A stretch of DNA of 64,000 bases from assembly GCA_963966185.1 (NCBI GenBank), contig CAWZYM010000275.1, forward strand, positions 315,001 to 379,000. Reading direction: 5' to 3'. Origin of the DNA: Rhabditoides inermis (taxonomy: Eukaryota; Nematoda; Chromadorea; Rhabditida; Rhabditidae). The position numbers and the translations under genes were made by a program. Of the stretch, positions 1 through 14,500 are shown in pieces; position 1 is the stretch's first letter, and each line of letters starts with the position of its first letter. The notes below the pieces were generated by a model, which saw only the letters and a list, made by a program, of their open reading frames with translations, was not told the origin of the DNA and made no database searches.

Positions 1-179
1 AGACGTGGATGTCTCGTGTGTGTCTGTGTGTTTTTATACGTTTTTATATCTTGACGACCGCGTCACTGAGTGAACCGTTGCATCAAAAATCTGGTCGGAC
101 TATCATCGTTATACGCATCCATCACCCGTAACGCCGGTGTTTTGTGAATACCGTACACCCTACAATGTATTGGTTCAGG

Positions 180-199
180 GTCCCCACACAAAACGCGAG
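180..199 (+). promoter_or_regulatory. Putative SL trans-splice acceptor and 5' leader of the neuropeptide gene
   Basis: The sequence 'tattggttcag' ends about 20 nt before the ATG at 200, and no upstream coding exon fits. In SL-using animals this is where a spliced leader joins. It could instead be the acceptor of a 5'UTR intron. Confidence 0.45.
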
Positions 200-643
200 A
201 TGCGCGCGTCATTTTTCGTCGCTATTACCTGCATCGTCTATTTCCTTATCGCACAGGTGCGTTTGCATGGAATACGGTAGTGGCTGTCGTTAAGGTAGAG
301 TCGCGGAGTAAGTTTGTAATAAATAGGTAGGTCATGATAGTGTTTCAAGTCCGAATTTCGCTCAAGAAAATTGAGCATGCTCTATTAGCGATTCTATTAA
401 CTCTATTAGCGGATCATTCGCATTACCAACATTCAACAGTCAACACGGTTCAATGTGTTGCAGGTTGGTTGCAACGTGGCGATCGGTCGGCCGATCGGTC
501 TGCGGCCTGGCAAGCGAAGCCTCGCACTTGGAAGGTTCACGATGCGACCCGGAAAGAGAGGAGGAACCGAGCGAGACGGTGAGGCGCCAAGCACCCGTAG
601 GAAATGGGGAGCGGGAGATTCTAACAAAAAGTTCATATTTTAA
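200..643 (+). CDS. nlp-46: Secreted neuropeptide precursor, nlp-46-like
   Basis: Two coding exons, 200-256 and 464-643, joined in phase 0 (GT at 257, CAG acceptor ending 463), give a 78-residue protein. Exon 1 encodes a basic start and hydrophobic core (MRASFFVAITCIVYFLIAQ), a good secretory signal. Exon 2 encodes NVAIGRPIGLRPGKR followed directly by SLALGRFTMRPGKR. Each peptide ends in Gly-Lys-Arg, the prohormone-convertase cleavage plus C-terminal amidation signal, so two RP-amide peptides are predicted; a basic tail follows. The pattern N-[VI]-A-I-G-R-x-x-G-L-R-P-G matches C. elegans NLP-46 as I remember it; the orthology rests on memory. The second peptide has the same frame (ALGRxxxRPG) and looks like an internal duplicate. 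A splice acceptor ends 20 nt before the ATG, consistent with SL trans-splicing. Gene order and splicing are unconfirmed. Confidence 0.68.
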
Positions 644-650
644 ATTATAA

Positions 651-1510
651 TGTCTCAGTTCTCCACAAGTTTCCAGACAGGGTTCACGTTCATGTTTTGA
701 AACATTGCAAAAATTTGAACAGACTTTACTACACCCGTAACTTGAAAAAAAGGAATGCTATTGTAACTTATTGCAACAAAAAAACCAAAACACTAAAAGA
801 CGTTTCAATTTTCTTTGTTATCTTATCATGAACGTTGCTTGAGACTGCTCTGACGTGTTCGATCGGCTGGAGCGGGTGGAGCGTCTGCGCGCCGAGCTGC
901 GAGCAGCGACCGCAGAGCTGGCCACATGCACACTCTGATCCACCCATCCACACCCCAGTGCGCGTCGGCAACAGAAACCCATAAACAAGTCACTATATGT
1001 GTGTGCGTAGTGGATTGTTCTGCCACCGAATAAAAAGGTTCGATTGTTGTGCGCGGCCGGCCGATAGAGATCTACACTTGCAATCGGCGCATCTTCGATA
1101 CCGGCTCGCGTGCGCGCCGCGCGCCTCGCAGAAGACAAAAGATATGCAAATTTCGAGACATGCGAGAATCTGAACCTCTGAACGGCTGTCTTTTGATATT
1201 CAGTTTGTGCTGTTTTTAATTAGTATGCGAATGTGTTATCGTATGTGTATGCAGCTCGTAGATTGTAGATGACGCAATTTTATTCTGTTATTGTTGACTC
1301 ACGTCAGTTCAACTACTTAATACATATCTCAACGACGGCTTTTTGATCTTCAGTTTGTGATGTTTTCATGTATCATGCAAGTGTGTTATCGTATGTGTAT
1401 GTGAATCGTACATAGATTGGAGATAACACAACGTTATTGTTTACTCAAATGTTTACCCACACTCCACATTCCTTCTTGATGTGTAGTGACGTCACTAGCA
1501 ATTTGAGGTG
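651..1510. other. Intergenic, no gene seen; contains a tandem duplication
   Basis: I see no supported coding exon here. An AATAAA at 1029-1034 could end the neuropeptide transcript. A block of roughly 120 nt at about 1183-1305 is repeated at about 1336-1445 with visible divergence (shared 'tgtgttatcgtatgtgtatg' and 'ttcagtttgtg'). It is an old local duplication just upstream of the next gene. Confidence 0.5.
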
Positions 1511-1517
1511 TTTAGGT

Positions 1518-3874
<2,357 letters not shown>

Positions 3875-4657
3875 CAGCCAGGCATCCACAACACACACAA
3901 CTCATTTCTCACTCACTCATCAGCCACAAACATACTCATTTGCCTAAGTGCTTACTATGATTGTTGAACTTTGTTCCTACATCTCGTAGTGATGTATCCT
4001 CAAAGCAGTGTGTCTGGTTTTGACATTCAGGATTTTTGCAAAAGCGTGCAATTTATTGATTATGTTAAATAAATCTTGCTCATGTTTCAGAAATATTTTT
4101 GAAAAGAGTCGCTACGCAAGGAATTAGCGTTTCGACCGCGTTTCGATGCACGGATAAAGATCTCGGGATGACTGTTCGAACGCGGGAGAGCGCAATCGCT
4201 TCGGAAGATCTCACTTTTCTAAAGCAGTTTTCACCCTTCTCCAACAAAAAAGAAAGTGGAAGCTCGGCCTGCCTTTTCGTGACCATTTTTGAAGCCAGCT
4301 ACTTACGCACTTCAGTTCCCTGCTTCAAATTTTCGTTCCCTGCATTTTGCATTTTCATCCATTTGTGTGTCTATCAATAATTGTTTTCAGTTAATTCCTC
4401 ATGCTTTTGATGTAATAGAAGAAAATCCAGACTGATCGCATCTCAATAATGAGTTTGTGCAACAGCTGACAGAGCGAAGGACAGATTCGAACGTAGTAAA
4501 TAAGATGCATTCACATGGACTGTTTACTTTTGTAGTTGTGCATGTATGTACATGTGGTGTATGGTTGTGATTGCGTTTGTTTGTGTTCAACGTGTGATAC
4601 TTCTGCCCAAATATGCAGATTTGGAACGTGATCGCTTTCTTTTCACTCCGAGTTGCA
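3875..4657. other. Intergenic between the two paralogs
   Basis: The start is the 3'UTR of paralog A, with a polyadenylation signal at 4068-4073. The rest shows no supported exon or repeat. The 3' end holds a polypyrimidine-preceded acceptor 'gagttgcag' just before the next ATG. Confidence 0.5.
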
Positions 4658-4665
4658 GGTGTACG

Positions 4666-7600
4666 ATGCGGGACGTACGCCGCACGCTTCTCATGCTGTC
4701 GCAGTCGCGATCCAAGCACCTACTCGTCGGTCAGTAGACACGCAGTCTTTTCTAACCGCCTCCGAAACATTGTTTTTGCCCTTTTTCCAACTAGTGTTAA
4801 AGTTGGCAAAGTGTCATGTAATAGCCAAAGTGAGTTTACTTTGTTTGAAACCATCGCGTTTCTATGCATCGCGCCAAACCCCGTGCAAAAGATGCATGCA
4901 GCGCGACTTGAGCATAGACGTCACCGATCAGCGTCCAAGTGTGTTTTCAGTCTACTGATTGACTCAGATTTATCTATATGGTGCAGTCAGTCTTTTTAAC
5001 AATGAAACTTTTCCAATAGGTTTTTTTTCCATAGTTGAGGGTTCGAAGAAAATGACAGTTAGCTGTTAGCTGCTCTAATTTTTTTTTGCTCACGATAGCT
5101 TTTTTCAGTCATTCCCGTCGTTGTTTGTCTCATCCTTCTCATTACTATTGGACAGACCAGGTGAGTTTCCAAATTGTGAATCAGAAATAAGGTTGTTTAT
5201 TTTGATCAGTGTTTCATACACTCGTCGTTCATTGTGATTGTGATAGCATTGGTCGTTCAAGCATAATGATCGCGTATACGCGAGCCAGGCATAATTTTGC
5301 ATCTGAAGTTCTGAAATCACTTTATGAAACCAAAACGCACTTTTCCTAAGGATCTTTCTGAGGGAGGGTCTTTTTGCGAGCACAAGTTGAGTGTGGCTTG
5401 ATATGAGTACATATCCTATGTATCTTCTCAGCAGCGCCGCAGAGAGTGTGGAGACGTCGACGATCGACTTCCACCACGTGCCCACCGTCGACAGCAACAC
5501 GTGAGTGGCGCGCGCAGCAAACAGGCCGACAACCCCCCTCCTCCCACATCATTAGCAAGGGGGACACGCTGCGAGAAGTGCATCATAATCGGATACGGCA
5601 AAGAATGTGTGGAATGCTTCCTGGCTTTTAGAATGGGGTCGCTTCTGTTTTTTTCGAAAAAAAAATCAAACATTTATCCGAATAAAAAAGAGGACTAGAA
5701 CAGAAGCGACCCCTATCTAAAAATAAGGCAATAATTCTGACTACACGGCTACACCTATTATTTTTAACAGGACTCTAGTGGCTTTCCGCTGTCCATTCAT
5801 AGCTCTTCTGCCTATTGACACGTCACTTAATCGCGCGTGAGAGTGGGAAAGAGCACGTGTAGAGAAGAAAACGCAAAGATACGACAACCAGAAAGTTTGC
5901 GTTCGGCGCGCGGTTTATTTAAAGTTTCTGAACACAGCGTCACGGCGTGTACGTAGAACGTTAGGTCAAAGAACCTCAAATGTTTTTTTATCTGATAATG
6001 ATATATTGTATTTTTGAGTTATTAGTTTGGAACCTAGGATAGATTTCGTGAGTTGGTTTTCTATGATTCGTTTTGGATAGCCATTACTAATGTACGTTTC
6101 AATGAGATCACGAATTCGCAATTTGAAGTCTGCTACAAGACTACAGCTACGATAAATACGCAATATCTCACCGTGCAATACGTTCACTCCAATACTTTGT
6201 CTTTAACTGGATGTGTATTGGGCATATATGATTGCAACTCGTCACAGTAAAGCCACTGAATCGTGATAAGCACACCAAATCGAGAGTGTAGCTTCGAGTT
6301 GGCACTTGACTCCGACATCGTGTAAGAATCACCGCGCTGTGAAGAAGGCATGTGATCTCCATTTGTTTGAGGATGGACGATAAGGTGCAGGTGGATCTGA
6401 CGCGCAACAGTGCGGAGTCGAACACAGAAGAAGATGTGGATGCGAGTGAGTCGCGTTCCCCACAAATCACTCATCGACACTCTATTTTCTAGAAGCTTTC
6501 GCGACGGGAAACGACGTGGGTGGAGCGAGTGTGGAGAAAGCAGAATTTGTTGAAGAGGTGCCCACTACGGTGAGAGACAGGAGAGAGAGAGAGATGGGGA
6601 GGAAAGAGAGTTTTTTTTCAGTTGAACGAGGAGAAATCGGCGACTTTGAAAGATGAGGAGATGGAGAAGGAAGTGCTGGTCGAGACGGAGAAGACTGAGG
6701 AGGGAGAAGAGAAGGTGGGACGACGAGTCTGACTGTCCCTTCCCCCCAAACCTGCACCTCTCTCTTCTTTTTCGTTGTCTCTTCTTTCTCTTTTTTCACT
6801 AAATCTTGACCCTGTTTCAAAATCATATTTTTTTACAGCGGGACTCACTTTTTCGAAACTCTCATTTTTTACAAATTTGAGCGTAAATTAGGCTGAGAAA
6901 TAATAAATGTACATGTTTTCGAAAAAAAAGCAATTGAACTCGCTTCATATTCTGCGCGCACCAGTGTAAGTAAGAAACGCGAGTTGTTTTTGCAAAAAAT
7001 CGGATTCGCTAACACTGATTCAAATATAGTGCAAAAATCATTATCGCAGATTATCAAACACTTCACGTTAAGAAAACTCAAAAAAAAGTTCTTTTTTTAA
7101 TCTGTGAGTTTTTTTTAAACTATAACATATGGTATCATATCCAAACTACTTAGGATGGTGACTCATTTTAGCCACGTGTTTCTTCGAGAACCTCACTTTC
7201 TTTTCAGACTGAAACTACTGACGCGTCGCTGGCTGGCACAAAAGTTCACGTATCCAGCGAGTGAGTTCACTTTCATAAAAAAACAACTAAAAAATCAGCA
7301 CCAGAAGGAAGTTCCTGATTAAAGGAACAGTGGCGACTTAATTCTGCAACTAGCTCTCTTGAACGCGCATTACCACTCATGCAAAAAATTTGCCGTAGAC
7401 AGGACTCGAACCGGCGAGGTCAGTGCCACTGCAGCGCACACACGCATGAGCCACATAGTAAGTGAACGTGCTTCTTTCGTCTGGGATAATGTTTTCTCTC
7501 GCCATTTCTGCAGTGTTGAAGAGTTCAACGGAATGGAAGTCGTGGTGGGACCGATTATGAGTTTGAAATAAAATGTTGCAACAGCGAGTTGCAACATTTG

Positions 7601-9678
7601 AAAGCAACTGATAAACGTTGTTCTTTCTCACAAATCGGTTAAGATTTTGGTTTATATGTTTTTTTTAAACATTCCGAGTCAAAAACAAGTCGCCACTGTA
7701 CCTTTAACTACTTTTACAACTGGAACCGTGCGTCTCACAGCGCACATCCTGATTATCTTGTTTTGCACGCTTTTTTATCGTGAATAGGCTTCCGTGTCAT
7801 TCTGATCTTTGTCGAGTTTTCGTGATACTGAAACTGTGACTGAGTGAGTAAAAATAGCAAACGAAATTGGGATTACGCTATACATTTCTGTGTAGGCGTG
7901 CCGGGTCGGAGCACATCGGCAAAATGACACTGGAGACGATTCTCATGGCGAACCCGAACCTCGCCGCCGCTATCAAGCAGGTGCGACCAGCTCTCTCTCT
8001 CTCTCTCTCTCTGTCATTTTTTAAAACTTTTTTTTTTCGTTTTTCAGGCAGAGAAGGACATGACTGAGGCAGCTGAAAAAACGGCTAGTGGTGCAGAAAA
8101 GATTGATGAGAAGGAGAAGAAGGAGGAAGAGGAGGAGGAGGAGGAAGAGAAGAAGAACGAGGAGGAGAAGAAGGAGGAGGAGAAGAAAGAGGAGGAGAAG
8201 GTGAAGGAGGAGGAGGAGAAGAAGAACGAGGAGGAGAAGAAGGAGGAGAAGAAGGAGGAGAAAGAGAAGAAGACGCTCACCTCGATGGAGCAACGCAGAA
8301 AAGATGAGACTGAGGTGAATTTTGATTGAAGGATAAAGGGATTGTGGTTTTTTCACATGTGAGGTAAAATTAGCATCGTCTCAAAACCACATTGTTAGGT
8401 GATGGCCGGCGGGGCCATGAATGGTATTCCTGTGGAGAAGGATAATAAGAAGGAGGAGAGAGAGGATGAGAAGAAGAAGGAAGAAGAGAAGTCGCTCACG
8501 CTCACGTCTTTGGAGCAAAGAAGAAAGGACGAAGCCGAGGTTCGACAAGCGTTCTATGAGTTGCCAATAAACTTGCGTTCAGGTGATGAAAGGCGGCGCG
8601 GCGAACGGCATGCCAACCGAAACTGTGGAGAAGGCGGAGAAAGAAACCAGCAGCACTCTGTCGCCCGAAGCGCAACGCAGGTTATGCTTGCCCACGTTTT
8701 CAGTGTAATGAAACAAGAGACCTCGAAAAAAAATAGACACAGTGGCGCGCAGCGAATTCATCGCGCGACCAACTCACTTGAGCGTTGTTGCAGGAAGGAC
8801 GAGGCGGAAGTGATGGCTGGGGGAGCGATGAACGGCATGGATGCCGCAGCGATCGCATTCATCTCTGGCCATAAGCAGCCCACCGCAGACACCACCCTGT
8901 CCCCGGAGGCGCAGCGCAGGTGACTCCAAGCACCGCCCACAATCTTGATGTGGTTGTATCGTGTGCTGCGAAGAACAATGTGTTGTGTTGCAGGAAGGAC
9001 GAGGCGGAAGTGATGGCTGGCGGGGCAATGAACGGCATGCCTGTGGCCACACCCAACCACGCCGATACGCAGATACTCAATGACGAGGCCGCTGTGAGTG
9101 GCTAGAATCGGTATTGTTAGATGATAACAACGTTATCATGACGTTGTTAATTCGAAAACAAATAATTCGAAATGTTTAGAGATCGCGATAGTGCGAAGTA
9201 TTTTTTTTCCGAAGTACATTGTTGCAAGTGATTGGAAAATTAAAAAGAAATTCGGAAAATAAAGTGCTTTAGAAGACATTTGGGGTGTGTTGGAAAAAGA
9301 CTGTCCGCAACGTGTGCGTGTTATAGGTGATGGCAGGCGGCTCGCTGAACGGAATGCGGATTCGGGAGACCTTCGTCGAGCCAACGCCGATGCGGGAAAG
9401 CGGCAAGCGCGTCTCCATGCCGGTCAGTACACCTCTCCCGTCCACCCTTCTCTTTCGGAACGGAACCCTTGTTTGTCGGACCGCCACCGCCATCAACTCG
9501 CGTGTAGAGACACCTCATATACGTTCTGGCGTTCGAATCGGCGTTGTTTTTTTTTCAGAAGGCGTACTTGGAGGACCACGACGACGAGCTGGCTGCGATG
9601 GCGGCCGAGATGTCGGAGATCCAGAGGACGCACGCCAACATCGGCATCCCCGTCCACTTCGAGGACACACAGCAGTAG
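4666..9678 (+). CDS. Novel single-pass membrane protein, expanded paralog B
   Basis: Fifteen phase-consistent exons give 504 residues: 4666-4729, 5109-5160, 5432-5500, 6372-6445, 6493-6569, 6622-6714, 7208-7260, 7896-7980, 8048-8314, 8399-8539, 8583-8680, 8794-8919, 8994-9093, 9327-9422, 9559-9678. The layout matches paralog A: basic start, signal anchor at about residues 20-37 (VVIPVVVCLILLITIGQ), acidic linker, HIGKMTLETILMANPNLAAA at about 170-188, and the tail YLEDHDDELAAMAAEMS ending near IPVHFED. New here are a Glu/Lys-rich stretch of about 60 residues in exon 9 and five copies of the module (Q)RRKDEAE-VMAGGAMNGMPV. The copies straddle exons 9-14, and exons 10-14 are clearly duplicated. 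An acceptor ends 7 nt before the ATG. The family is unknown to me; an extracellular repeat protein is an inference from topology only. Confidence 0.8.
5634..5718. repeat. Short foldback repeat
   Basis: 'ggggtcgcttctgtt' and its reverse complement 'aacagaagcgacccc' face each other across about 50 AT-rich bases, inside intron 3 of paralog B. It would form a strong hairpin in RNA; origin unknown. Confidence 0.7.
5966..6265 (-). mobile_element. Retroelement reverse-transcriptase fragment (Penelope-like?), C-terminal part
   Basis: On the minus strand, LQSYMPNTHPVKDKVLE, a one-base frameshift, then NVLHGEILRIYR lines up with the end of the reverse transcriptase fragment at 11946-12330 (MNCLHGEIIRIIR). 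The text after it (SNGYPKRIIENQL) is the kind of thumb region that follows the RT core in Penelope-like elements. Dead fragment in intron 3 of paralog B. The Penelope assignment is from recalled family pattern. Confidence 0.55.
7319..7707 (-). mobile_element. TTAA-TIR element with tRNA-like interior, complete copy 1
   Basis: The element starts TTAAAGGAACAGTGGCGAC and ends with the near-exact inverse, GTCGCCACTGTACCTTTAA. It is 389 bp and lies in intron 7 of paralog B. On the minus strand, about 7456-7380, it reads 'tggctcatgcgtgtg' (A-box-like) and 'ccggttcgagtcctgtc' (B-box-like), a pol III promoter layout. No protein is encoded. The same ends recur at 43848, 49545, 50808 and elsewhere. Confidence 0.85.
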
Positions 9679-10461
9679 AGCCGGCCAGTAGTCGGGCTTT
9701 CACTCACCTGCCAACATGTGCAATGTGTATTGAGAAACGTGTACAGCGCTCATTAATATATCCATAAAAACTTTCGTTTTTTTCTTTTCTCTTTTATGTG
9801 TTCAATATACGTGCATGTATGTATGTAGCAAACGTGTGTGTCACGTACGCCATGTGTATTTGCGAACCATTCGCACCATTGACCCGGCTAGATCCATATC
9901 GCGTTTGTGTGTCGACCTGGCCGAGTAATGGCGTACAGCAGTTTCGGTGCGCCGCCGCACTCACTCGCACTCACTACGCTCTCACTCTCAGCCACACACT
10001 CTCGTCTCGCCTCTCACCGCCCGCGCTCTTTGTTTGTCCGCCGCTCTCTCGCTCTCTCTCGCCGCGCGGCATTCCTACCTGGCAACAACACTTCCACCTC
10101 GCCTCATCGCCTCGCGCAGAGTCCCGCTGCCACTGTTTTGGGTAGCTCGTTCGATCCCCCTCCTTGTTGACAGCCGGCTATCTGTCCTGCGTGTGTGCAA
10201 CTCTTGAGAACGTGTGTGTGTGCCTGCTCTTATACAGAGATGCACCCTGTGTGTGTTTGCTCATGCTTTCCCCGGCTAGACGTGTGATCGAATCGATTAG
10301 GATACCTCGCATGCTTTTTTTTGCTCGCAATGTCTTCATGTCACCTCACTGTGCAGCATAATTGTAACGGTTGTGATTGGCAAAATGTTTTGACTATTGC
10401 GGTCATTTGGCTACGCATCGTACGTCCTAATCCGACCTATCATTTCGCGGCGCCCTTTCAG
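9679..10461. other. Intergenic between paralog B and the TRPA channel gene
   Basis: A CATAAA at about 9762-9767 may serve paralog B polyadenylation. From about 9960 to 10080 the DNA is CT-rich with several 'ctctcgc' runs. No coding exon is supported. A strong acceptor 'cgccctttcag' ends at 10461. Confidence 0.45.
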
Positions 10462-10478
10462 AGAGTGCGGTAGTGGGA

Positions 10479-11461
10479 ATGACGGATGCGAACATTCCGC
10501 TCATCGACCACACAGCAAGAGAGCAACTGGAGCAGGAGCACGACACAAACAAAGAGAAAGGTGCGCGTGTCCACACTAACCCTATCACCTTATCACTAGA
10601 CTACCTCAAAGTACGCTGGCGCTGGATCAGTGAATCAATGCGAAGTCGCTCCGGAAGAGAACACTTTCGTGAGAAAAAGAGAAAGAGAAAATTTTCTCAC
10701 GAATCGATGATCGATCAATATTTCAGACCTGGAACGCTCTCCGTCGACTCAAGTGGTGATCGAGCCCAAGTACGATGAGCATGAGCACGAGCAGTTTCTC
10801 GACAACCTCCGCTCCCTCCTACATCAGGTATCGATTGATTATAGTTTATTCCTGGAGTGTCACTTCTGATTCTCGCATTTTGTTATGCGCGCGATGTCGG
10901 TAGTCTCCGTCGGCAGTTGCCCTAGATAATCCTTTTGGTTGACCGGTTTCGGTGTTGCTATGAGTGAAGTGAGGGTGGCACATCGCCACACCTGCCAGCT
11001 GTGCGTTATTATTCTGCGTCGCAATCGCTGCGTCACTGACCGCGTCGGATGTGGCGATGGCGTCGCTACATGCGCCTAGTGCAACTACAGGTCACTGACG
11101 CAAAACGAGATTAGACACGGTGACCAACCGGCGACAAATCGGAAGCTGTTAAAATTCACGACGCTAATGGCTCGATTGAAAGTCACGGAAAATTCTGTTA
11201 GACAAAGAGTTCGTGGAAAAAGGTTTCATCGATAGTCGCCTTGCAGCACGCTCGAGAGGGAAACTGTCGCGAGTTGGAGAGACTGTTGCTGGCAAATCCT
11301 AGTGTCATCGACAGAACGGACAGCGATGAGGTGGGGGAAGGAGGGAGAGGAGAACGAGAGATGGAGAGAGAGATGGAAAGAGAGAGATTCAGAGATTGAA
11401 AGAGAGACAGGAAGAGAAAGCAAGAGAAATATGGAGAAAGAGAGAGGAGTGGAGAGAGATG

Positions 11462-11502
<41 letters not shown>

Positions 11503-14500
11503 GAGAGATGCAAAGAAAGACGAGAGAGGTGCAAAGAGAGATAGAGATGAAGACAGAGAGATAGAGATGAAGAGCGATAGCGATGAAGAGATAGAGAGAG
11601 AGATGGAGAGAGAAATATGGAGAGAGATAGAGAGAGAAGAAGGAGGGTGTTATGAATGAGAACCATCTTCCAGTACACCGCTCTGCACTACGCTGCTCGC
11701 TACGGCAACTATGAGGTACGCATATCTTTGTTTGACGTTTTGTTAGTATCACGGATCGTGTGAGCGACTTGTTTTCATTATTGTTGGACCTTACTGACGT
11801 TTTACGATCATATAAAGTTATTCCAATTTGCTTACAATCAGTTTTTTCTTCTAAATCTCAAATTCAATTAAAATAAATTAAATACACCACAAGGTTGTCT
11901 CACACATGAAATGCCCGTGAACAATGGAGAAGGTTTAGCATAGTACTAGATTGTATGGTTATATAAACAACGAATTATTCTAATTATTTCACCGTGTAGA
12001 CAATTCATCGCAATATTTGATTTAATGTTGCTTTGGCTGTGTGGGTATCGCATTACTTTAAACAAGTAATCGTCTGTTTTATTGTACAGTTCTGTTTCAA
12101 CCTGGTTTTGTTTAATTTTGATAGTAAGATCCAGAAATACGGTTTCAGTACTTGTAGAATTTGTTCGTTCTAAAGTTAGTAAGTCGTGATACATGTTGTT
12201 AGTGATTCGTTCAACAATCGATGAGTTATTTTGGTCGATTACTAGTATGTCATCCATGTATCTGCAATCTATTGCTTTAAAATGACGGAAATATTCTTGG
12301 TTTCTCATTATGTAAGAATATTCTATAAAAGAGAGAGTGAGATCTGCATTTCGCTGTCTCTCACACATGACCTTGTGGCGTAGTGGTAACACTCTCGCTT
12401 CAAGTAGGTTGAACGCTGGTACAATTTCTCTAGTACATTTCGATTGTAGTTGTACTGCTTGGGAGACCGAAAAAAGTACAACTGAAAAGAAATTGGACGT
12501 CTTATTGTTCATTTTTTGTGATACATGTCTCTTGAGACTGAGCTCTCGCATGTTTTGTGATCTTGAATTCTCATGATTCTTCTTTACTAATTTTGTTTTA
12601 CGTAGATGTGGAAAAAACAAAATTGAAGCGTTTGGCACGTTTGTTTTATATATAAAAAATTCGCTTCATTGGTTTGAAAAAACGAATCATTTCATTTATT
12701 GAAATGTTTTGAAAAATTGAAGTAAGAAATATTTTTCATGCACTTGTATGTAAATAAGGTGATTTTCTTTCGAAGTGCACAGTGTGTTTTTTTATCGTGT
12801 ATGCAGTATGCTCGTTTGAGTAAGGCAAAGAAGTGCGAAGAAATCATTAGTAGTTTGAAATAATCAAGGCTGTTTGGCACAAGTTAGAAATGAGCGGGAA
12901 GGGGGTTCTTGAAATTCATATCAAATGTGTGCCTGTTTTCAGGTTGTTTGTGTGCTGATTCGGTTCGGCGCATGTGTATCCGCCGTGAATGAGGACAGCT
13001 GGACGCCTCTCCACGTAGCAGCCAAGTACTTCCCCCGACAAATACACAGCAGCCGATCCGGTCAGTCTGCACCTGCACTACTAGTTACAGTTACGAGATA
13101 GGGTGATTTGGTTAAAGGGAAGTACCACTCTAAAATATATCACCATTCTTCTTCAAATTCATACGGCATACATTTCGAACTTTGAGGATTACGAATATGT
13201 GTTTTTCGAATCATGAAACTTCACTTTCAAAATTATTTCAGTTGTACAATGTTCCAAAAACTCATCACACTTACGTGTTTTACTCGCGATCAGCGGATTC
13301 GAGCGATCGCCAGTAAATGTCGTAACAACAAAAAAATCAACAAGTATATTTGTTTGTATGATATTTCCATTAAAAATAAACAGGATATCGTTACTCACAG
13401 TTCGGATAGTTGCACAGTGGATAGTGGCGCTCGCACTGACCGCGCCGCAAGCACGCGACGCGCCAGCTCCACTGCGAATTACCAGCAAGCGCTAGAGCGC
13501 GATAATTTCTTCACTGAAGTCGCAATGCGCCCATTCACTCTCAAAGCGGTCTGTGCGGGCGCCGGTCTCTCTGTGGGGCGCGCTGTGCAACTATCCGGGC
13601 CGTGTAACTGAGTCAAGGAGAAACGTTTTGGATACAAATTCAGCAATAAATGTGTATCCAAATAGCGCAAACAACGGAAAAGTTGAAAGCGAACACATAT
13701 TTATTGTTCCTTCTCGTTCCTTCTTTCCGTTGCGCCAATTTCACCTCGATTCGATCTGCAATATAAAAGCCAGTAAACATTATAGAAATGGGTTTTCTTC
13801 ATAAAACAGCAAAGTAGTGTAGCAGATTGTGTAAGTTGGTGCAAGTTATGCACTTTTGACGGCCGAGGACCATTCCGAACCTTGGTTCGCATTTGTCACT
13901 CAGAAGTTAAAATGATGTTTTAAAATAATTATTGTATGAATTCGAATGTTATATTATGGCAAAACATTCTAAAAAATATCGTCGATAAACGTTTAATGAT
14001 TTGTTTCATAACCAGAATCAGAGGGTACACTACTTTAATAGACTTGATTTATAGTGGCACACGGAGCAGTGTGAAGTTTATTAAATTTATATCATTTTCA
14101 GATTAGTACAAAAATTTTTCGGGGGGAAAAGTTTGATAGGCCTGTTTCTATTTTGTCACAGTTATCACTGCGGAATCATGAGTAAAACATAAGATGTCTC
14201 ATTTCTGTCGCCTAACGAAACATTCGGAAAAACTGTGTATCCCAATCGGTATGAAGAAGACGCGAGGAAAAGAAGTTAGGAATCAAGAAGACTGTAAACT
14301 TTATCTTTTAGAGCGTTGCTATGTACTTATGTACTTTTCCGTTTCATCAAGTATTGAAAAGTTTTTTTGTGTGTTAATAAGAAGCAGCCACTGACTAAGC
14401 TTTGATTGTGTGCTGGTTCTGATAGAACTTGATTGTTGTGTTTTTCCTGCTCGAAAAATGTTAGAAGAAAAAAGTTTTTGCGTCATTTGTTTTAAATTGT

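Noticed and set aside
8021..8356. Leu/Phe/Ser-rich frames opposite the Glu/Lys exon
   Set aside because: Antisense shadow of paralog B exon 9.
12366..12440. tRNA-like sequence in TRPA intron 4 ('gtggcgtagtggtaacactc')
   Set aside because: The A box is plausible but no convincing B box or stem follows; too weak to list as an RNA gene.
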